From: Ornithinimicrobium sp.
GTDB lineage: Bacteria; Actinomycetota; Actinomycetes; Actinomycetales; Dermatophilaceae
Length of the DNA: 6,271 bases
Assembly: GCA_030145965.1 (NCBI GenBank)
Contig: JASKZT010000109.1
Span: forward strand, 1-6,271
Direction: 5' to 3'
How positions within the stretch are numbered: the first letter of the stretch is position 1; every line of letters begins with the position of its first letter. Position numbers and translations under genes: made by a program. Positions 1-6,191 of this stretch are shown piece by piece. The notes beneath the pieces were generated by a model. The model saw only the letters and a program-made list of their open reading frames with translations, made no database searches and had not been told where the DNA came from.

Positions 1-575
1 CCGTCGTGCCGACGTTCTACGACCGTGACGAGCAGGGGCTGCCGCAGCGCTGGCTGGAGATGGTCAGCCACACGCTGTCCACGCTCGGCCCCAAGGTGCT
101 GGCCGACCGGATGGTGCGCGCCTACACCGAGGACCTCTACTGGCCGGCCGCGCACGCCGCCTGGGCGGTCGAGCGCGACGAGCACGCCGGCGCGCGCTCG
201 CTGTCCGACTACGTCGGGCAGGTGCGCGACAACTGGCGCCACGTGCGGGTCGACCACGTCGAGGCCGAGGGCCTCTCGGACGCGCCGCAGATCGGCGAGG
301 AGGTCGACGTGCACGCCTACGTCGCGCTCGGCGACCTCGACCCGCGCGCGGTGAAGGTGCAGATGGCCTACGGCCGCGCCAACGCCGAGGACACGCTCAC
401 CGACGTCGAGACCCTCGACCTGGAGCCGACGCAGTCCTACGAGGAGGGCCGCCACCGCTTCGACGGCCGCCTGCGCCTGGCGCGCACGGGGTCGCTGGGC
501 TGGACCGTGCGGATCCTCCCGCGCCACGAGCACCTGTCGTCCGACGCCGAGCTGGGCCTGGTCACCCTGCCCTGA
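1..575 (+). CDS. glgP: Alpha-glucan (glycogen/maltodextrin) phosphorylase, C-terminal part (5' end outside window)
   Basis: This is the end of a gene entering from the left; the first whole codon is at base 3 and 190 residues are visible before TGA. The enzyme removes glucose from non-reducing ends of alpha-1,4-glucan with phosphate, giving glucose-1-phosphate, in the cytoplasm. The visible part opens with PTFYDRDEQGLPQRW and then LGPKVLADRMVRAYTEDLY, the typical C-terminal stretch of the shorter bacterial/archaeal alpha-glucan phosphorylases (the actinobacterial type of about 850 residues with an N-terminal DUF3417). It is followed by a beta-rich tail ending DAELGLVTLP. The active site and pyridoxal-phosphate lysine lie upstream and cannot be checked. 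The GTG at base 6 is an internal valine, not a start. The gene converges on glgX, which acts in the same pathway. The family call is from remembered sequence similarity. Confidence 0.9.
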   Translation, partial: VVPTFYDRDEQGLPQRWLEMVSHTLSTLGPKVLADRMVRAYTEDLYWPAAHAAWAVERDEHAGARSLSDYVGQVRDNWRHVRVDHVEAEGLSDAPQIGEEVDVHAYVALGDLDPRAVKVQMAYGRANAEDTLTDVETLDLEPTQSYEEGRHRFDGRLRLARTGSLGWTVRILPRHEHLSSDAELGLVTLP

Positions 576-586
576 GCACGCCCGCG

Positions 587-615
587 GGCCCGACGCCGTC
601 CCACGGCGCCGGGCC
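587..615. terminator. Bidirectional hairpin terminator between convergent glgP and glgX
   Basis: The 46 bp between the two stop codons contains a 13-position inverted repeat, GGCCCGACGCCGT (587-599) and ACGGCGCCGGGCC (603-615), around a 3-base CCC loop. On the plus strand there is one mismatch (A593 against C609). On the minus strand the same pair becomes U-G, so the glgX transcript can form all 13 pairs. There is no U-tract on either side, as is common in high-GC actinobacteria. Its position between convergent stops supports termination of both genes; termination itself is inferred. Confidence 0.75.
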
Positions 616-621
616 TCCGCG

Positions 622-2784
622 TCAGCCGAGGTCGCCGACCAGCACCGTCAGGCTCGTCGGGCCGACGGCCAGCGACCGCCCGGGCTCCAGCGCGCCGCCG
701 GCGGCCGGGTCCTGCGCCGCGCCCGTCGTGCTGCTCCAGCGCACCCGCCAGCCGGACACGCCGTCGACGACCGGCGCCGTGACGTCGAGCCCGTCGGTGC
801 CGCCGTGGACGACGAGCGCCACCGCCTGCCGGTCCGCGGCGGCGTGCAGCGAGTCGTGGACGGCGAGGACCGTGCGGCGCCGCGGGTCGGCCCACGCCTG
901 GTCGGTGACCAGGTGGCCGGCCTCGTCGTACCAGCACAGCCGCGAACGGCCCTCGACCGGCTCGGAGGTGGGGAAGACGGCCGGGCGCAGCACGGCCAGC
1001 TCGCGGCGCAGCGCGACCAGCGCCCTGGTGTCCTCGAGCAGCTCCTCCTGCCAGGGCTCGTGCCCCCAGCGCAGCCAGGAGATGGCGTTGTCCTGGGTGT
1101 AGGCGTTGTTGTTGCCCTGCTGGGTCCGCCCGGTCTCGTCGCCCGCGACGAGCATCGGCACCCCGCTCGAGAGCAGCAGCGTGCCGAGCAGGTTGCGCAT
1201 GGACCGCCGGCGCCCGGTGAGCACGTCCTCGTCCAGGGTGGGGCCCTCGACGCCGTGGTTCCAGGACCGGTTGTCGCCGTGGCCGTCGCGGTTGTCCTCG
1301 CCGTTGGCCTCGTTGTGCTTGCGCTCGTAGGCGGTGAGGTCGGCCAGGGTGAAGCCGTCGTGGGCGGTGACGTGGTTGACCGAGGCGACCGGGCCGCGGT
1401 CGTTGGTCGCGAACATGTCGGCCGACCCCGCCATCCGCGTCGCCAGCTCGCGCACCCCGTGGCCCCGCCGGCCGGCGCGGGCCCGTGCGGTGTCCGCGAG
1501 CCAGAAGGTCCGGACGGTGTCGCGGTAGCGGTCGTTCCACTCGGCGAAGGGCGGCGGGAACTGCCCGGTGCGCCAGCCGTGCAGCCCGATGTCCCACGGC
1601 TCGGCGACGAGCTTGACCGAGGAGAGCACCGGGTCCGTCTGCAGCGCGACGAGGAAGGGGTGGTCGGGCCGGTAGCCGTCGTCGCCGCGGGCGAGCGCCG
1701 GCGCGAGGTCGAAGCGGAAACCGTCGACGTGGTAGTCCTCGACCCAGTGGCGCAGGGAGTCCAGCACCATGCGGACGACGAGCGGGTCGCGCAGGTCGAC
1801 CGTGTTGCCGGTGCCGGTGACGTCGATGTCGCGCCCGCGGTCGTCGAGGCGGTAGTAGGTGCGGTTGTCCAGGCCGCGCCACGACAGCGTCGGCCCGCCG
1901 CCGGAGGACTGCTCGGCGGTGTGGTTGTAGACGACGTCGAGGACGACCTCCAGCCCGGCGGCGTGCAGGGTGCGGATGGCGCCCTTGAGCTCGTCGACGA
2001 CGCCCTGGGGGTCGTTCGCGGCGGCATACCCGGCGTGCGGGGCGAAGAAGCCCAGGGAGTTGTACCCCCAGTAGTTGCGCAGCCCCCGCTTGACGAGGGC
2101 GGCCTCGGAGGCGAAGGCGTGGACGGGCAGCAGCTGCAGGGTCGTCACGCCGAGGCGCTGCAGGTGCTCGACGACGGCCGGGTGCCCGAGCGCGGCGTAG
2201 GTGCCCTGCAGGTGCGGCGGGACGTCCGGGTGACGCATGGTCCGGCCGCGCACGTGCGCCTCGTAGACGACCCTCTGCGACCACGGCACCGCGGGCGCGA
2301 CGTCCTCGCCCCAGTCGTAGGCGTGGTCGACGACGACCGAGCGGGGCACGAAGGGGGCCGAGTCGCGGTCGTCGCGGGCGTCCGGGTCGTGCCGGCCCCC
2401 GGCGTCGACGGCGTGCCCGTAGACCTCCGGCTCCCAGTGGACCCACCCGTCGACGGCCCGGCCGTAGGGGTCGAGCAGGAGCTTGGCGGGGTTGTGGCGG
2501 TGCCCCGCGCGCGGGTCCCACGGCCCGTCCACCCGGAAGCCGTAGCGCGTGCCCGGCACGAGCATCCCCTCGGGCACCTGGTCCCACCACATCCCGTGGG
2601 CGCGACGGCGCAGCGGGACGCGGGTCTCGCGGCCTCCTGCGGCCGGGTCGTCGTCGAGCACGCACAGCTCCACGGCGGTGGCGTGGCGGGCGACGACCGC
2701 CACCTCCGTGCCGAGCGGGGAGGTGGTGACACCGAGCGGCGGCGGGGTCTCGGGGCTGCGGCGGGGACGGGGCGGGGCGGGCAC
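622..2784 (-). CDS. glgX: Glycogen debranching enzyme GlgX (GH13 isoamylase type)
   Basis: The 720-residue product is the usual size for actinobacterial GlgX/TreX. It hydrolyses alpha-1,6 branches of glycogen, best on the short stubs left by phosphorylase. An N-terminal CBM48-like domain (about 22-110; LGTEVAVVARHATAVELCVLD, then YGFRVDGPWDP) precedes the GH13 barrel. All four GH13 motifs are present: DVVYNH (283-288), GFRFD with nucleophile D359, AEPWD with acid/base E395, and NHVTAHDG with transition-state stabiliser D476. A beta-sandwich C-terminal domain follows (about 600-720). The frame stays open far upstream, but homology begins near residue 24. I therefore chose the GTG at 2784-2782, which sits exactly 6 nt after a TANNNT box; no well-placed Shine-Dalgarno exists. 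A later start would cut into the CBM48 domain. The gene is convergent with glgP and divergent from the YbjN gene. In some actinobacteria TreX is linked to trehalose synthesis (treY/treZ); none is visible here. Confidence 0.95.
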   Translation of the reverse strand: MPAPPRPRRSPETPPPLGVTTSPLGTEVAVVARHATAVELCVLDDDPAAGGRETRVPLRRRAHGMWWDQVPEGMLVPGTRYGFRVDGPWDPRAGHRHNPAKLLLDPYGRAVDGWVHWEPEVYGHAVDAGGRHDPDARDDRDSAPFVPRSVVVDHAYDWGEDVAPAVPWSQRVVYEAHVRGRTMRHPDVPPHLQGTYAALGHPAVVEHLQRLGVTTLQLLPVHAFASEAALVKRGLRNYWGYNSLGFFAPHAGYAAANDPQGVVDELKGAIRTLHAAGLEVVLDVVYNHTAEQSSGGGPTLSWRGLDNRTYYRLDDRGRDIDVTGTGNTVDLRDPLVVRMVLDSLRHWVEDYHVDGFRFDLAPALARGDDGYRPDHPFLVALQTDPVLSSVKLVAEPWDIGLHGWRTGQFPPPFAEWNDRYRDTVRTFWLADTARARAGRRGHGVRELATRMAGSADMFATNDRGPVASVNHVTAHDGFTLADLTAYERKHNEANGEDNRDGHGDNRSWNHGVEGPTLDEDVLTGRRRSMRNLLGTLLLSSGVPMLVAGDETGRTQQGNNNAYTQDNAISWLRWGHEPWQEELLEDTRALVALRRELAVLRPAVFPTSEPVEGRSRLCWYDEAGHLVTDQAWADPRRRTVLAVHDSLHAAADRQAVALVVHGGTDGLDVTAPVVDGVSGWRVRWSSTTGAAQDPAAGGALEPGRSLAVGPTSLTVLVGDLG

Positions 2785-2796
2785 GGTGCCAGGGTA
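2785..2796 (-). promoter_or_regulatory. Leaderless promoter -10 element of glgX
   Basis: Read on the minus strand, TACCCT (2796-2791) fits the actinobacterial -10 consensus TANNNT. It is followed by 6 nt (GGCACC) and then the GTG start. This places the expected transcription start on the first base of the start codon. No clear -35 box is seen. The only purine-rich tract (GGGAGG) is about 18 nt upstream of GTG and so too far to be a ribosome binding site. The leaderless reading is inferred from spacing. Confidence 0.55.
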
Positions 2797-2822
2797 TGCA
2801 GCCTCCCGTCCCAGCCCGCGGA

Positions 2823-2834
2823 CCCCGCGCGGGG
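2823..2834. repeat. Perfect 12-bp palindrome CCCCGCGCGGGG in the divergent promoter region
   Basis: The palindrome lies between the two divergent -10 boxes, 5 bp upstream of the rightward one, in the 67-bp glgX/YbjN intergenic region. It could be an operator for a dimeric regulator acting on one or both genes. In DNA this GC-rich, a palindrome made only of G and C may also be chance. Confidence 0.3.
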
Positions 2835-2839
2835 GCAGG

Positions 2840-2851
2840 TACGTTGGGGGC
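2840..2851 (+). promoter_or_regulatory. Leaderless promoter -10 element of the YbjN-domain gene
   Basis: TACGTT (2840-2845) matches TANNNT and is followed by 6 nt (GGGGGC) and then ATG at 2852. The expected transcription start is the A of ATG. The G-run ends one base before ATG, too close to act as a Shine-Dalgarno. No convincing -35 box is seen. Transcription from this point would also carry the downstream enoyl-CoA hydratase gene. Confidence 0.6.
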
Positions 2852-3424
2852 ATGACGGATCCCACCTCGCTGCCCAACTTCCCCCCGCCGCCGCAGGAGA
2901 GCCCCCTGTCCGGCCGCGTGCTCGACGCGCTGCAGGACCTGCAGATGAGCCCCGACCTCGACAAGGAGGGGGACGTCGCCTTCCAGGTCCGGGACCAGCG
3001 GATGTTCGTCAAGATCGTCCAGGGCGAGCAGTTCGACATCATGCGCGTCTTCGGCCAGTGGCAGGTCGCGGGCACCGTGCCGGACGACCTGCTCACCCGT
3101 CTGAACGGCTGCAACGACGTCACCCTCGGGGTCAACCTCGTCAAGGCCGGCATCGCCGGCGGCAACCTCGTCCTCGCGGTCGAGCAGATCGTCGCCCGCC
3201 AGGAGCAGCCCAAGGCCAAGCTGCAGATCGCGACCGGCCTGATCCTGCAGGCGCTCTCGCTGTGGCACCGCAACGTCGTCGCGAAGTCGCGCGCCGAGCA
3301 GGGCCTGGACCCCGAGCTGCCCGAGGACGCCCCCGAGGGCACCCAGGTCGGCCCGTGGCTGTCCGTCGGCATGGTCGGCGGCCAGCAGGGCGGGCAGGGC
3401 GGCTCCTCCGGGGGTGACCGGTGA
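2852..3424 (+). CDS. YbjN domain-containing protein (function unknown)
   Basis: A 190-residue protein with a YbjN-type domain at about residues 18-145. This fold resembles type III secretion chaperones but is widespread in actinobacteria without such systems. The N-terminus is proline-rich (LPNFPPPPQESPLS). The core contains VAFQVRDQRMFVKIVQ, FGQWQVAGTVPDDLLTRLN and GNLVLAVEQIVARQ, followed by a helix with ALSLWHRNVV. The last 16 residues (GGQQGGQGGSSGGDR region) are glycine-, glutamine- and serine-rich and probably disordered. There is no signal peptide or membrane segment, so it should be cytoplasmic. ATG 2852 is chosen because homology-like sequence starts soon after it and because it lies 6 nt behind a -10 box. 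The frame is open further upstream without supporting features. The stop overlaps the start of the enoyl-CoA hydratase gene (GTGA), which implies translational coupling. No specific function can be assigned; its partner gene suggests a role tied to acyl-CoA metabolism, but this is a guess. Confidence 0.85.
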   Translation: MTDPTSLPNFPPPPQESPLSGRVLDALQDLQMSPDLDKEGDVAFQVRDQRMFVKIVQGEQFDIMRVFGQWQVAGTVPDDLLTRLNGCNDVTLGVNLVKAGIAGGNLVLAVEQIVARQEQPKAKLQIATGLILQALSLWHRNVVAKSRAEQGLDPELPEDAPEGTQVGPWLSVGMVGGQQGGQGGSSGGDR

Positions 3425-4221
3425 GCCGGACCGTCCCGACGGCCAGCGACCTCGTGCGCGTCGAGATCGACGCGAGCATCGCCACCATCCGCATCGACCG
3501 GCCGAAGATGAACCCGCTCTCGGTCGAGGTGCAGGACGCGATCGGTGAGGCGGCCGCGACCGTCTCCGCCGACGACGAGGTCGCCGCGGTCGTGCTCTAC
3601 GGCGGCGAGAAGGTCTTCGCCGCCGGGGCGGACATCAAGGAGATGCAGGGCATGTCCTACACGGACATGGTCCAGCGCGCCCCGCTCATCCAGGCCTGCT
3701 TCACCGCGGTCGCCCGCATCCCCAAGCCGACCGTCGCCGCGATCGAGGGGTACGCCCTCGGCGCGGGCTGCGAGCTGGCGCTGTGCTGCGACTTCCGCGT
3801 CGCGGCGGCCGACGCCCGGCTGGGGCAGCCCGAGGTCCTCCTCGGCGTCATCCCCGGCGCCGGCGGCACCCAGCGGCTCGCCCGCCTCGTCGGCGCCTCT
3901 CGGGCCAAGGACCTGGTCTTCACCGGTCGCATGGTCGACGCGGAGGAGGCGCTCTCGATCGGCCTCGTCGACGAGGTGATCCCCGCCGGCGGTGCCTACG
4001 CCGCGGCGGTCGCCCGGGTCGAGCGCTACGTCCACGGGCCGGCCTTCGCGCTGCGCGCGGCCAAGGAGGCCATCGACCGCGGGCTGGACACGGACCTGGA
4101 GACCGGCCTGGCCATCGAGGCCATGCAGTTCGCCGGCGTCTTCGCCACCAAGGACCGCGAGATCGGCATGACGTCCTTCGTCAAGGAGGGGCCGGGCAAG
4201 GCCGCCTTCGAGGGCCGCTGA
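3421..4221 (+). CDS. Enoyl-CoA hydratase/isomerase family protein (crotonase fold)
   Basis: A 266-residue protein, close to the roughly 260 usual for single-domain enoyl-CoA hydratases, which add water to 2-trans-enoyl-CoA in beta-oxidation and related acyl-CoA breakdown. Residues RPKMNPLS (27-34) begin the CoA-binding region. FAAGADIKEM (66-75) and GYALGAGCELALCCD (110-124) form the oxyanion hole. E118 (in GCEL) and E138 (in GQPEVLLG) match the two catalytic glutamates of rat mitochondrial hydratase (E144, E164) with the same 20-residue spacing. Having both favours true hydratase activity over isomerase or a dead homologue. GVIPGAGGTQRLARLVG (142-158) is typical of the family. The GTG start overlaps the YbjN stop by 4 bases, with GGGGGTGA (3410-3417) as a possible ribosome binding site. 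Downstream etfB/etfA fit a beta-oxidation setting. Chain-length preference cannot be read from sequence; an echA/fadB-type name would be arbitrary. Confidence 0.92.
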   Translation: MSRTVPTASDLVRVEIDASIATIRIDRPKMNPLSVEVQDAIGEAAATVSADDEVAAVVLYGGEKVFAAGADIKEMQGMSYTDMVQRAPLIQACFTAVARIPKPTVAAIEGYALGAGCELALCCDFRVAAADARLGQPEVLLGVIPGAGGTQRLARLVGASRAKDLVFTGRMVDAEEALSIGLVDEVIPAGGAYAAAVARVERYVHGPAFALRAAKEAIDRGLDTDLETGLAIEAMQFAGVFATKDREIGMTSFVKEGPGKAAFEGR

Positions 4222-4283
4222 CCCGCCGACGACACCGTCGCGGTCGCCGCACCGCAGCCGAGCCGGTACCCACCCCTGTTCGC
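4222..4283. other. Non-coding stretch after the enoyl-CoA hydratase gene, no strong terminator
   Basis: This part of the 127-bp gap before etfB has no gene and no convincing terminator. The best inverted repeat, GCGGT/ACCGC, has only 5 pairs. Read-through from the YbjN-hydratase pair into etfBA is therefore possible in addition to the etfB promoter. Confidence 0.4.
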
Positions 4284-4309
4284 TTGACGTGTCCGTCAGG
4301 TGTCAAGAT
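4284..4309 (+). promoter_or_regulatory. Candidate etfB promoter with overlapping repeat operator
   Basis: TTGACG (4284-4289) is a good -35 hexamer. CAAGAT (4304-4309), preceded by TG at 4301-4302, resembles an extended -10, though the spacer is only 14 nt. The same stretch contains inverted arms TTGAC (4284-4288) and GTCAA (4302-4306), a smaller inverted repeat TGACG-TGTC-CGTCA (4285-4298), and two GTGTC direct repeats (4289-4293, 4300-4304) 11 bp apart, about one helical turn. This looks like a regulator site overlapping a promoter. The start of transcription would fall near 4316. I cannot name the regulator. Confidence 0.45.
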
Positions 4310-4335
4310 GGGCCTGTTCGCAATCCGCTACCCAC

Positions 4336-4340
4336 GAGGA
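4336..4340 (+). promoter_or_regulatory. Ribosome binding site of etfB
   Basis: GAGGA lies 8 nt before ATG 4349. It fixes this ATG as the start and shows etfB is translated from a normal leader, unlike the leaderless-type genes nearby. Confidence 0.7.
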
Positions 4341-4348
4341 CGTGACAG

Positions 4349-5137
4349 ATGAACATCGTCGTCTGTGTGAAGTACGTGCCGGACGCCCAGGGAGACCGGG
4401 GGTTCGAGGCAGACCACACCACCGACCGGGAGGCCGTCGACGGTCTGCTGTCGGAGCTGGACGAGTACGCGGTGGAGGAGGCCCTCAAGCTCGTCGAGGC
4501 GGGCGAGGGCCAGGTCACGATCCTGACCATGGGCCCGGAGGACGCGGTCGCCGCGATCAAGAAGGGCCTGCAGATGGGGGCGGACCAGGGTGTGCTGGTC
4601 ACCGACGAGGCGATCGCCGGGTCCGACTCGGTCGCGACCTCGCTCGTGCTCGCCGCGGCGGTGCGCAAGCTGGGCGAGGAGTCCCCGGTGGACCTCGTCC
4701 TGACCGGCCTCGCCTCCACCGACGGTGTGATGTCGGTCGTGCCGGCCATGCTCGCCGAGCGTCTCGGCCTGCCGCAGGTGACCTTCGCCTCCGAGCTCTC
4801 GGTCGACGGCGACCGGCTGACGGCCCGCCGCGACGACGAGTCGGCCTCGCTCACCGTGAGCTCGAGCCTGCCGGCCGTGGTCTCGGTGACCGACCAGATC
4901 AACGAGCCGCGCTACCCCTCCTTCAAGGGGATCATGGCGGCCAAGAAGAAGCCGGTCAGCACCTGGTCGCTGGCCGACCTGGGGGTCGACGCCAGCCAGG
5001 TCGGGCTCGACGCCGCGTGGACCACGGTCGTCGAGGTCACCGCCCGCCCGCCGCGCGCCGCCGGCGAGGTCGTGACCGACGAGGGCCAGGGCGGCGCCGC
5101 GCTGGCCGAGTTCCTCGCGTCCCGCAAGTTCGTCTGA
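4349..5137 (+). CDS. etfB: Electron transfer flavoprotein, beta subunit
   Basis: The 262-residue product is of normal EtfB length. With EtfA it forms the soluble heterodimer that takes electrons from acyl-CoA dehydrogenases and passes them to ETF:quinone oxidoreductase. MNIVVCVKYVPDAQGDRGF is the canonical N-terminus. GQVTILTMGPEDAVAAIKKGL (54-74) and the GLASTDGVMSVVPAMLAERLGLPQ segment (120-143) belong to the nucleotide-binding Rossmann-like core. LPAVVSVTDQINEPRYPS (174-191) is the EtfB signature. SFKGIMAAKKKPV (191-203) is the recognition loop that docks partner dehydrogenases; F192 stands where human ETFB has L195. Such sequences are usual in actinobacterial EtfB (FixA in Mycobacterium). 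etfA follows after 33 nt with its own ribosome binding site, so the two form an operon. I cannot tell by eye whether this ETF bifurcates electrons. No bifurcation partner such as a dedicated dehydrogenase or fixC/fixX is visible, so the ordinary type is more likely. Confidence 0.96.
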   Translation: MNIVVCVKYVPDAQGDRGFEADHTTDREAVDGLLSELDEYAVEEALKLVEAGEGQVTILTMGPEDAVAAIKKGLQMGADQGVLVTDEAIAGSDSVATSLVLAAAVRKLGEESPVDLVLTGLASTDGVMSVVPAMLAERLGLPQVTFASELSVDGDRLTARRDDESASLTVSSSLPAVVSVTDQINEPRYPSFKGIMAAKKKPVSTWSLADLGVDASQVGLDAAWTTVVEVTARPPRAAGEVVTDEGQGGAALAEFLASRKFV

Positions 5138-5156
5138 CCCCGACCACGACTGACCC

Positions 5157-5162
5157 AAGGAG
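5157..5162 (+). promoter_or_regulatory. Ribosome binding site of etfA
   Basis: AAGGAG, a near-perfect Shine-Dalgarno, sits 8 nt before ATG 5171. It is the strongest such site in the window, which suits a subunit needed in equal amount with EtfB. Confidence 0.85.
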
Positions 5163-5170
5163 ATTGAGTC

Positions 5171-6130
5171 ATGGCTGAAGTTCTCGTCCTGGTCGACCAC
5201 GTCGACGGACAGGTCCGCCGGTCCACCGCCGAGCTGCTCACCGCGGCCGCCCGCCTGGGTGAGCCGGCGGCCGTCTGGGTCGGCACCGGCGCGCAGGCCG
5301 CCGCCGAGACGCTCGGGCGCCACGGCGCCACGAGGGTCTACGCCGTGGAGTCGCCCGAGGTGACCGAGCACCTCGTCGCCCCGGTGGCCGAGGTCCTCGC
5401 CTCCCTCGTGGAGCGCACCTCCCCGGTGGCCGTGCTGCTGCCCTCGACCAACGACGGCAAGGAGGTCGCCGCCCGCCTGGCGATCAAGACCTCCTCCGGC
5501 CTGATCACCGACGCGGTCGACGTCACGCCGGCCGACGGCGGTGTGCAGACCGTCCAGTCCGTCTTCGCCGGGTCCTACACGGTCACCTCGCGGGTGACCC
5601 AGGGCTCGCCCGTCGTCACGCTCAAGCCCAACTCCGTCCCGGTCGAGGAGACCGGCGGCGGTGCCGCGGCCGTGGAGACGGTCGACGCGAGCGTCTCCGA
5701 GGCCGCCCGGGCGGCGCGGATCACCGAGCGCACCGAGAAGGCCGCCTCCGGCCGCCCGTCGCTGACCGAGGCCTCGGTCGTCGTCTCCGGCGGCCGTGGC
5801 ACCGGCGGCGACTTCGGGCCGGTGGAGGCGTTCGCGGACTCCCTCGGCGCCGCGGTCGGCGCCTCGCGCGCGGCCGTCGACGCCGGCTGGTACCCCCACG
5901 CCTCCCAGGTCGGGCAGACCGGTGTCTCGGTCTCCCCGCAGCTGTACGTCGCGGCGGGCATCTCCGGCGCCATCCAGCACCGCGCCGGCATGCAGACCTC
6001 CAAGACGATCGTCGCGGTCAACAAGGACCCTGAGGCCCCGATCTTCGAGCTGGTCGACTACGGCGTCGTCGGCGACCTCTTCAGCGTCCTGCCGCAGGCC
6101 ACCGAGGAGATCGGCCGGCGCAAGGGCTGA
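5171..6130 (+). CDS. etfA: Electron transfer flavoprotein, alpha subunit (FAD-binding)
   Basis: The 319-residue product is full length for EtfA. It binds the FAD that carries electrons in the ETF heterodimer. The N-terminal domain (about 1-180) starts [19 protein letters not shown]. The C-terminal FAD domain starts [20 protein letters not shown] (203-222). The FAD contacts known from human ETFA are all present: S232 and R233 in [12 protein letters not shown]250 in VGQTG, H270 in [10 protein letters not shown]284 in VNKDPEAP, and D302 in VVGDLF. R233 corresponds to human R249, which tunes the flavin potential. The segment [20 protein letters not shown] (259-278) begins the PROSITE-type EtfA signature. 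It is the second gene of the etfBA operon; equal synthesis with EtfB is expected. A cysteine desulfurase gene follows 61 bp later, the same general order as in Mycobacterium tuberculosis (fixA-fixB-...-iscS). Confidence 0.97.
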   Translation: MAEVLVLVDHVDGQVRRSTAELLTAAARLGEPAAVWVGTGAQAAAETLGRHGATRVYAVESPEVTEHLVAPVAEVLASLVERTSPVAVLLPSTNDGKEVAARLAIKTSSGLITDAVDVTPADGGVQTVQSVFAGSYTVTSRVTQGSPVVTLKPNSVPVEETGGGAAAVETVDASVSEAARAARITERTEKAASGRPSLTEASVVVSGGRGTGGDFGPVEAFADSLGAAVGASRAAVDAGWYPHASQVGQTGVSVSPQLYVAAGISGAIQHRAGMQTSKTIVAVNKDPEAPIFELVDYGVVGDLFSVLPQATEEIGRRKG

Positions 6131-6153
6131 GCCGGAGCAGGGTCGGCGGCGCA

Positions 6154-6175
6154 GGCCGGGAGCGGTCAGCCGGCC
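6154..6175 (+). terminator. Weak hairpin after etfA
   Basis: A perfect 6-bp inverted repeat, GGCCGG (6154-6159) and CCGGCC (6170-6175), encloses a 10-nt loop 23 nt after the etfA stop. There is no U-tract. It may slow or end the etfBA transcript, but the stem is short and it overlaps the expected promoter region of the next gene, so it could be chance in GC-rich DNA. Confidence 0.3.
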
Positions 6176-6179
6176 CACG

Positions 6180-6191
6180 TAGACTCGTCCG
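6180..6191 (+). promoter_or_regulatory. Leaderless promoter -10 element of the cysteine desulfurase gene
   Basis: TAGACT (6180-6185) fits TANNNT and is followed by 6 nt (CGTCCG) and GTG at 6192, the same geometry as at the two divergent promoters near 2790 and 2845. No Shine-Dalgarno precedes this GTG. The expected transcript starts at the G of GTG. Confidence 0.55.

Noticed and set aside
6..8. GTG at base 6 as a start of a 189-residue protein
   Set aside because: The frame is open to the window edge, and PTFYDRDE is an internal phosphorylase motif, so this is a truncated long gene.
2831..2850. G-run before the YbjN ATG as a Shine-Dalgarno
   Set aside because: GGGGG ends one base before ATG, too close for ribosome binding; the leaderless reading explains the region better.
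437..3268. Minus-strand open frame of 943 residues
   Set aside because: Arg/Pro/Gly/Ala-rich translation with no motif, lying over glgX in another frame and antisense to parts of glgP and the YbjN gene. Long stop-free shadows are expected at this GC content.
805..3417. Plus-strand open frame of 870 residues antisense to glgX
   Set aside because: Low-complexity Val/Gly/Arg translation opposite a gene with all four intact GH13 motifs; a shadow frame.
2785..4035. Upstream extension of the glgX reading frame, giving a 1137-residue protein
   Set aside because: The extra 417 residues run antisense to the YbjN and enoyl-CoA hydratase genes, show no GlgX homology and have shadow-frame composition. 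The CBM48 domain starts just after GTG 2784.
4328..6178. Minus-strand open frame of 616 residues opposite etfB and etfA
   Set aside because: His/Gly/Arg/Asp-rich translation of the antisense codon frame, with no recognisable domain and with well-supported ETF genes on the other strand.
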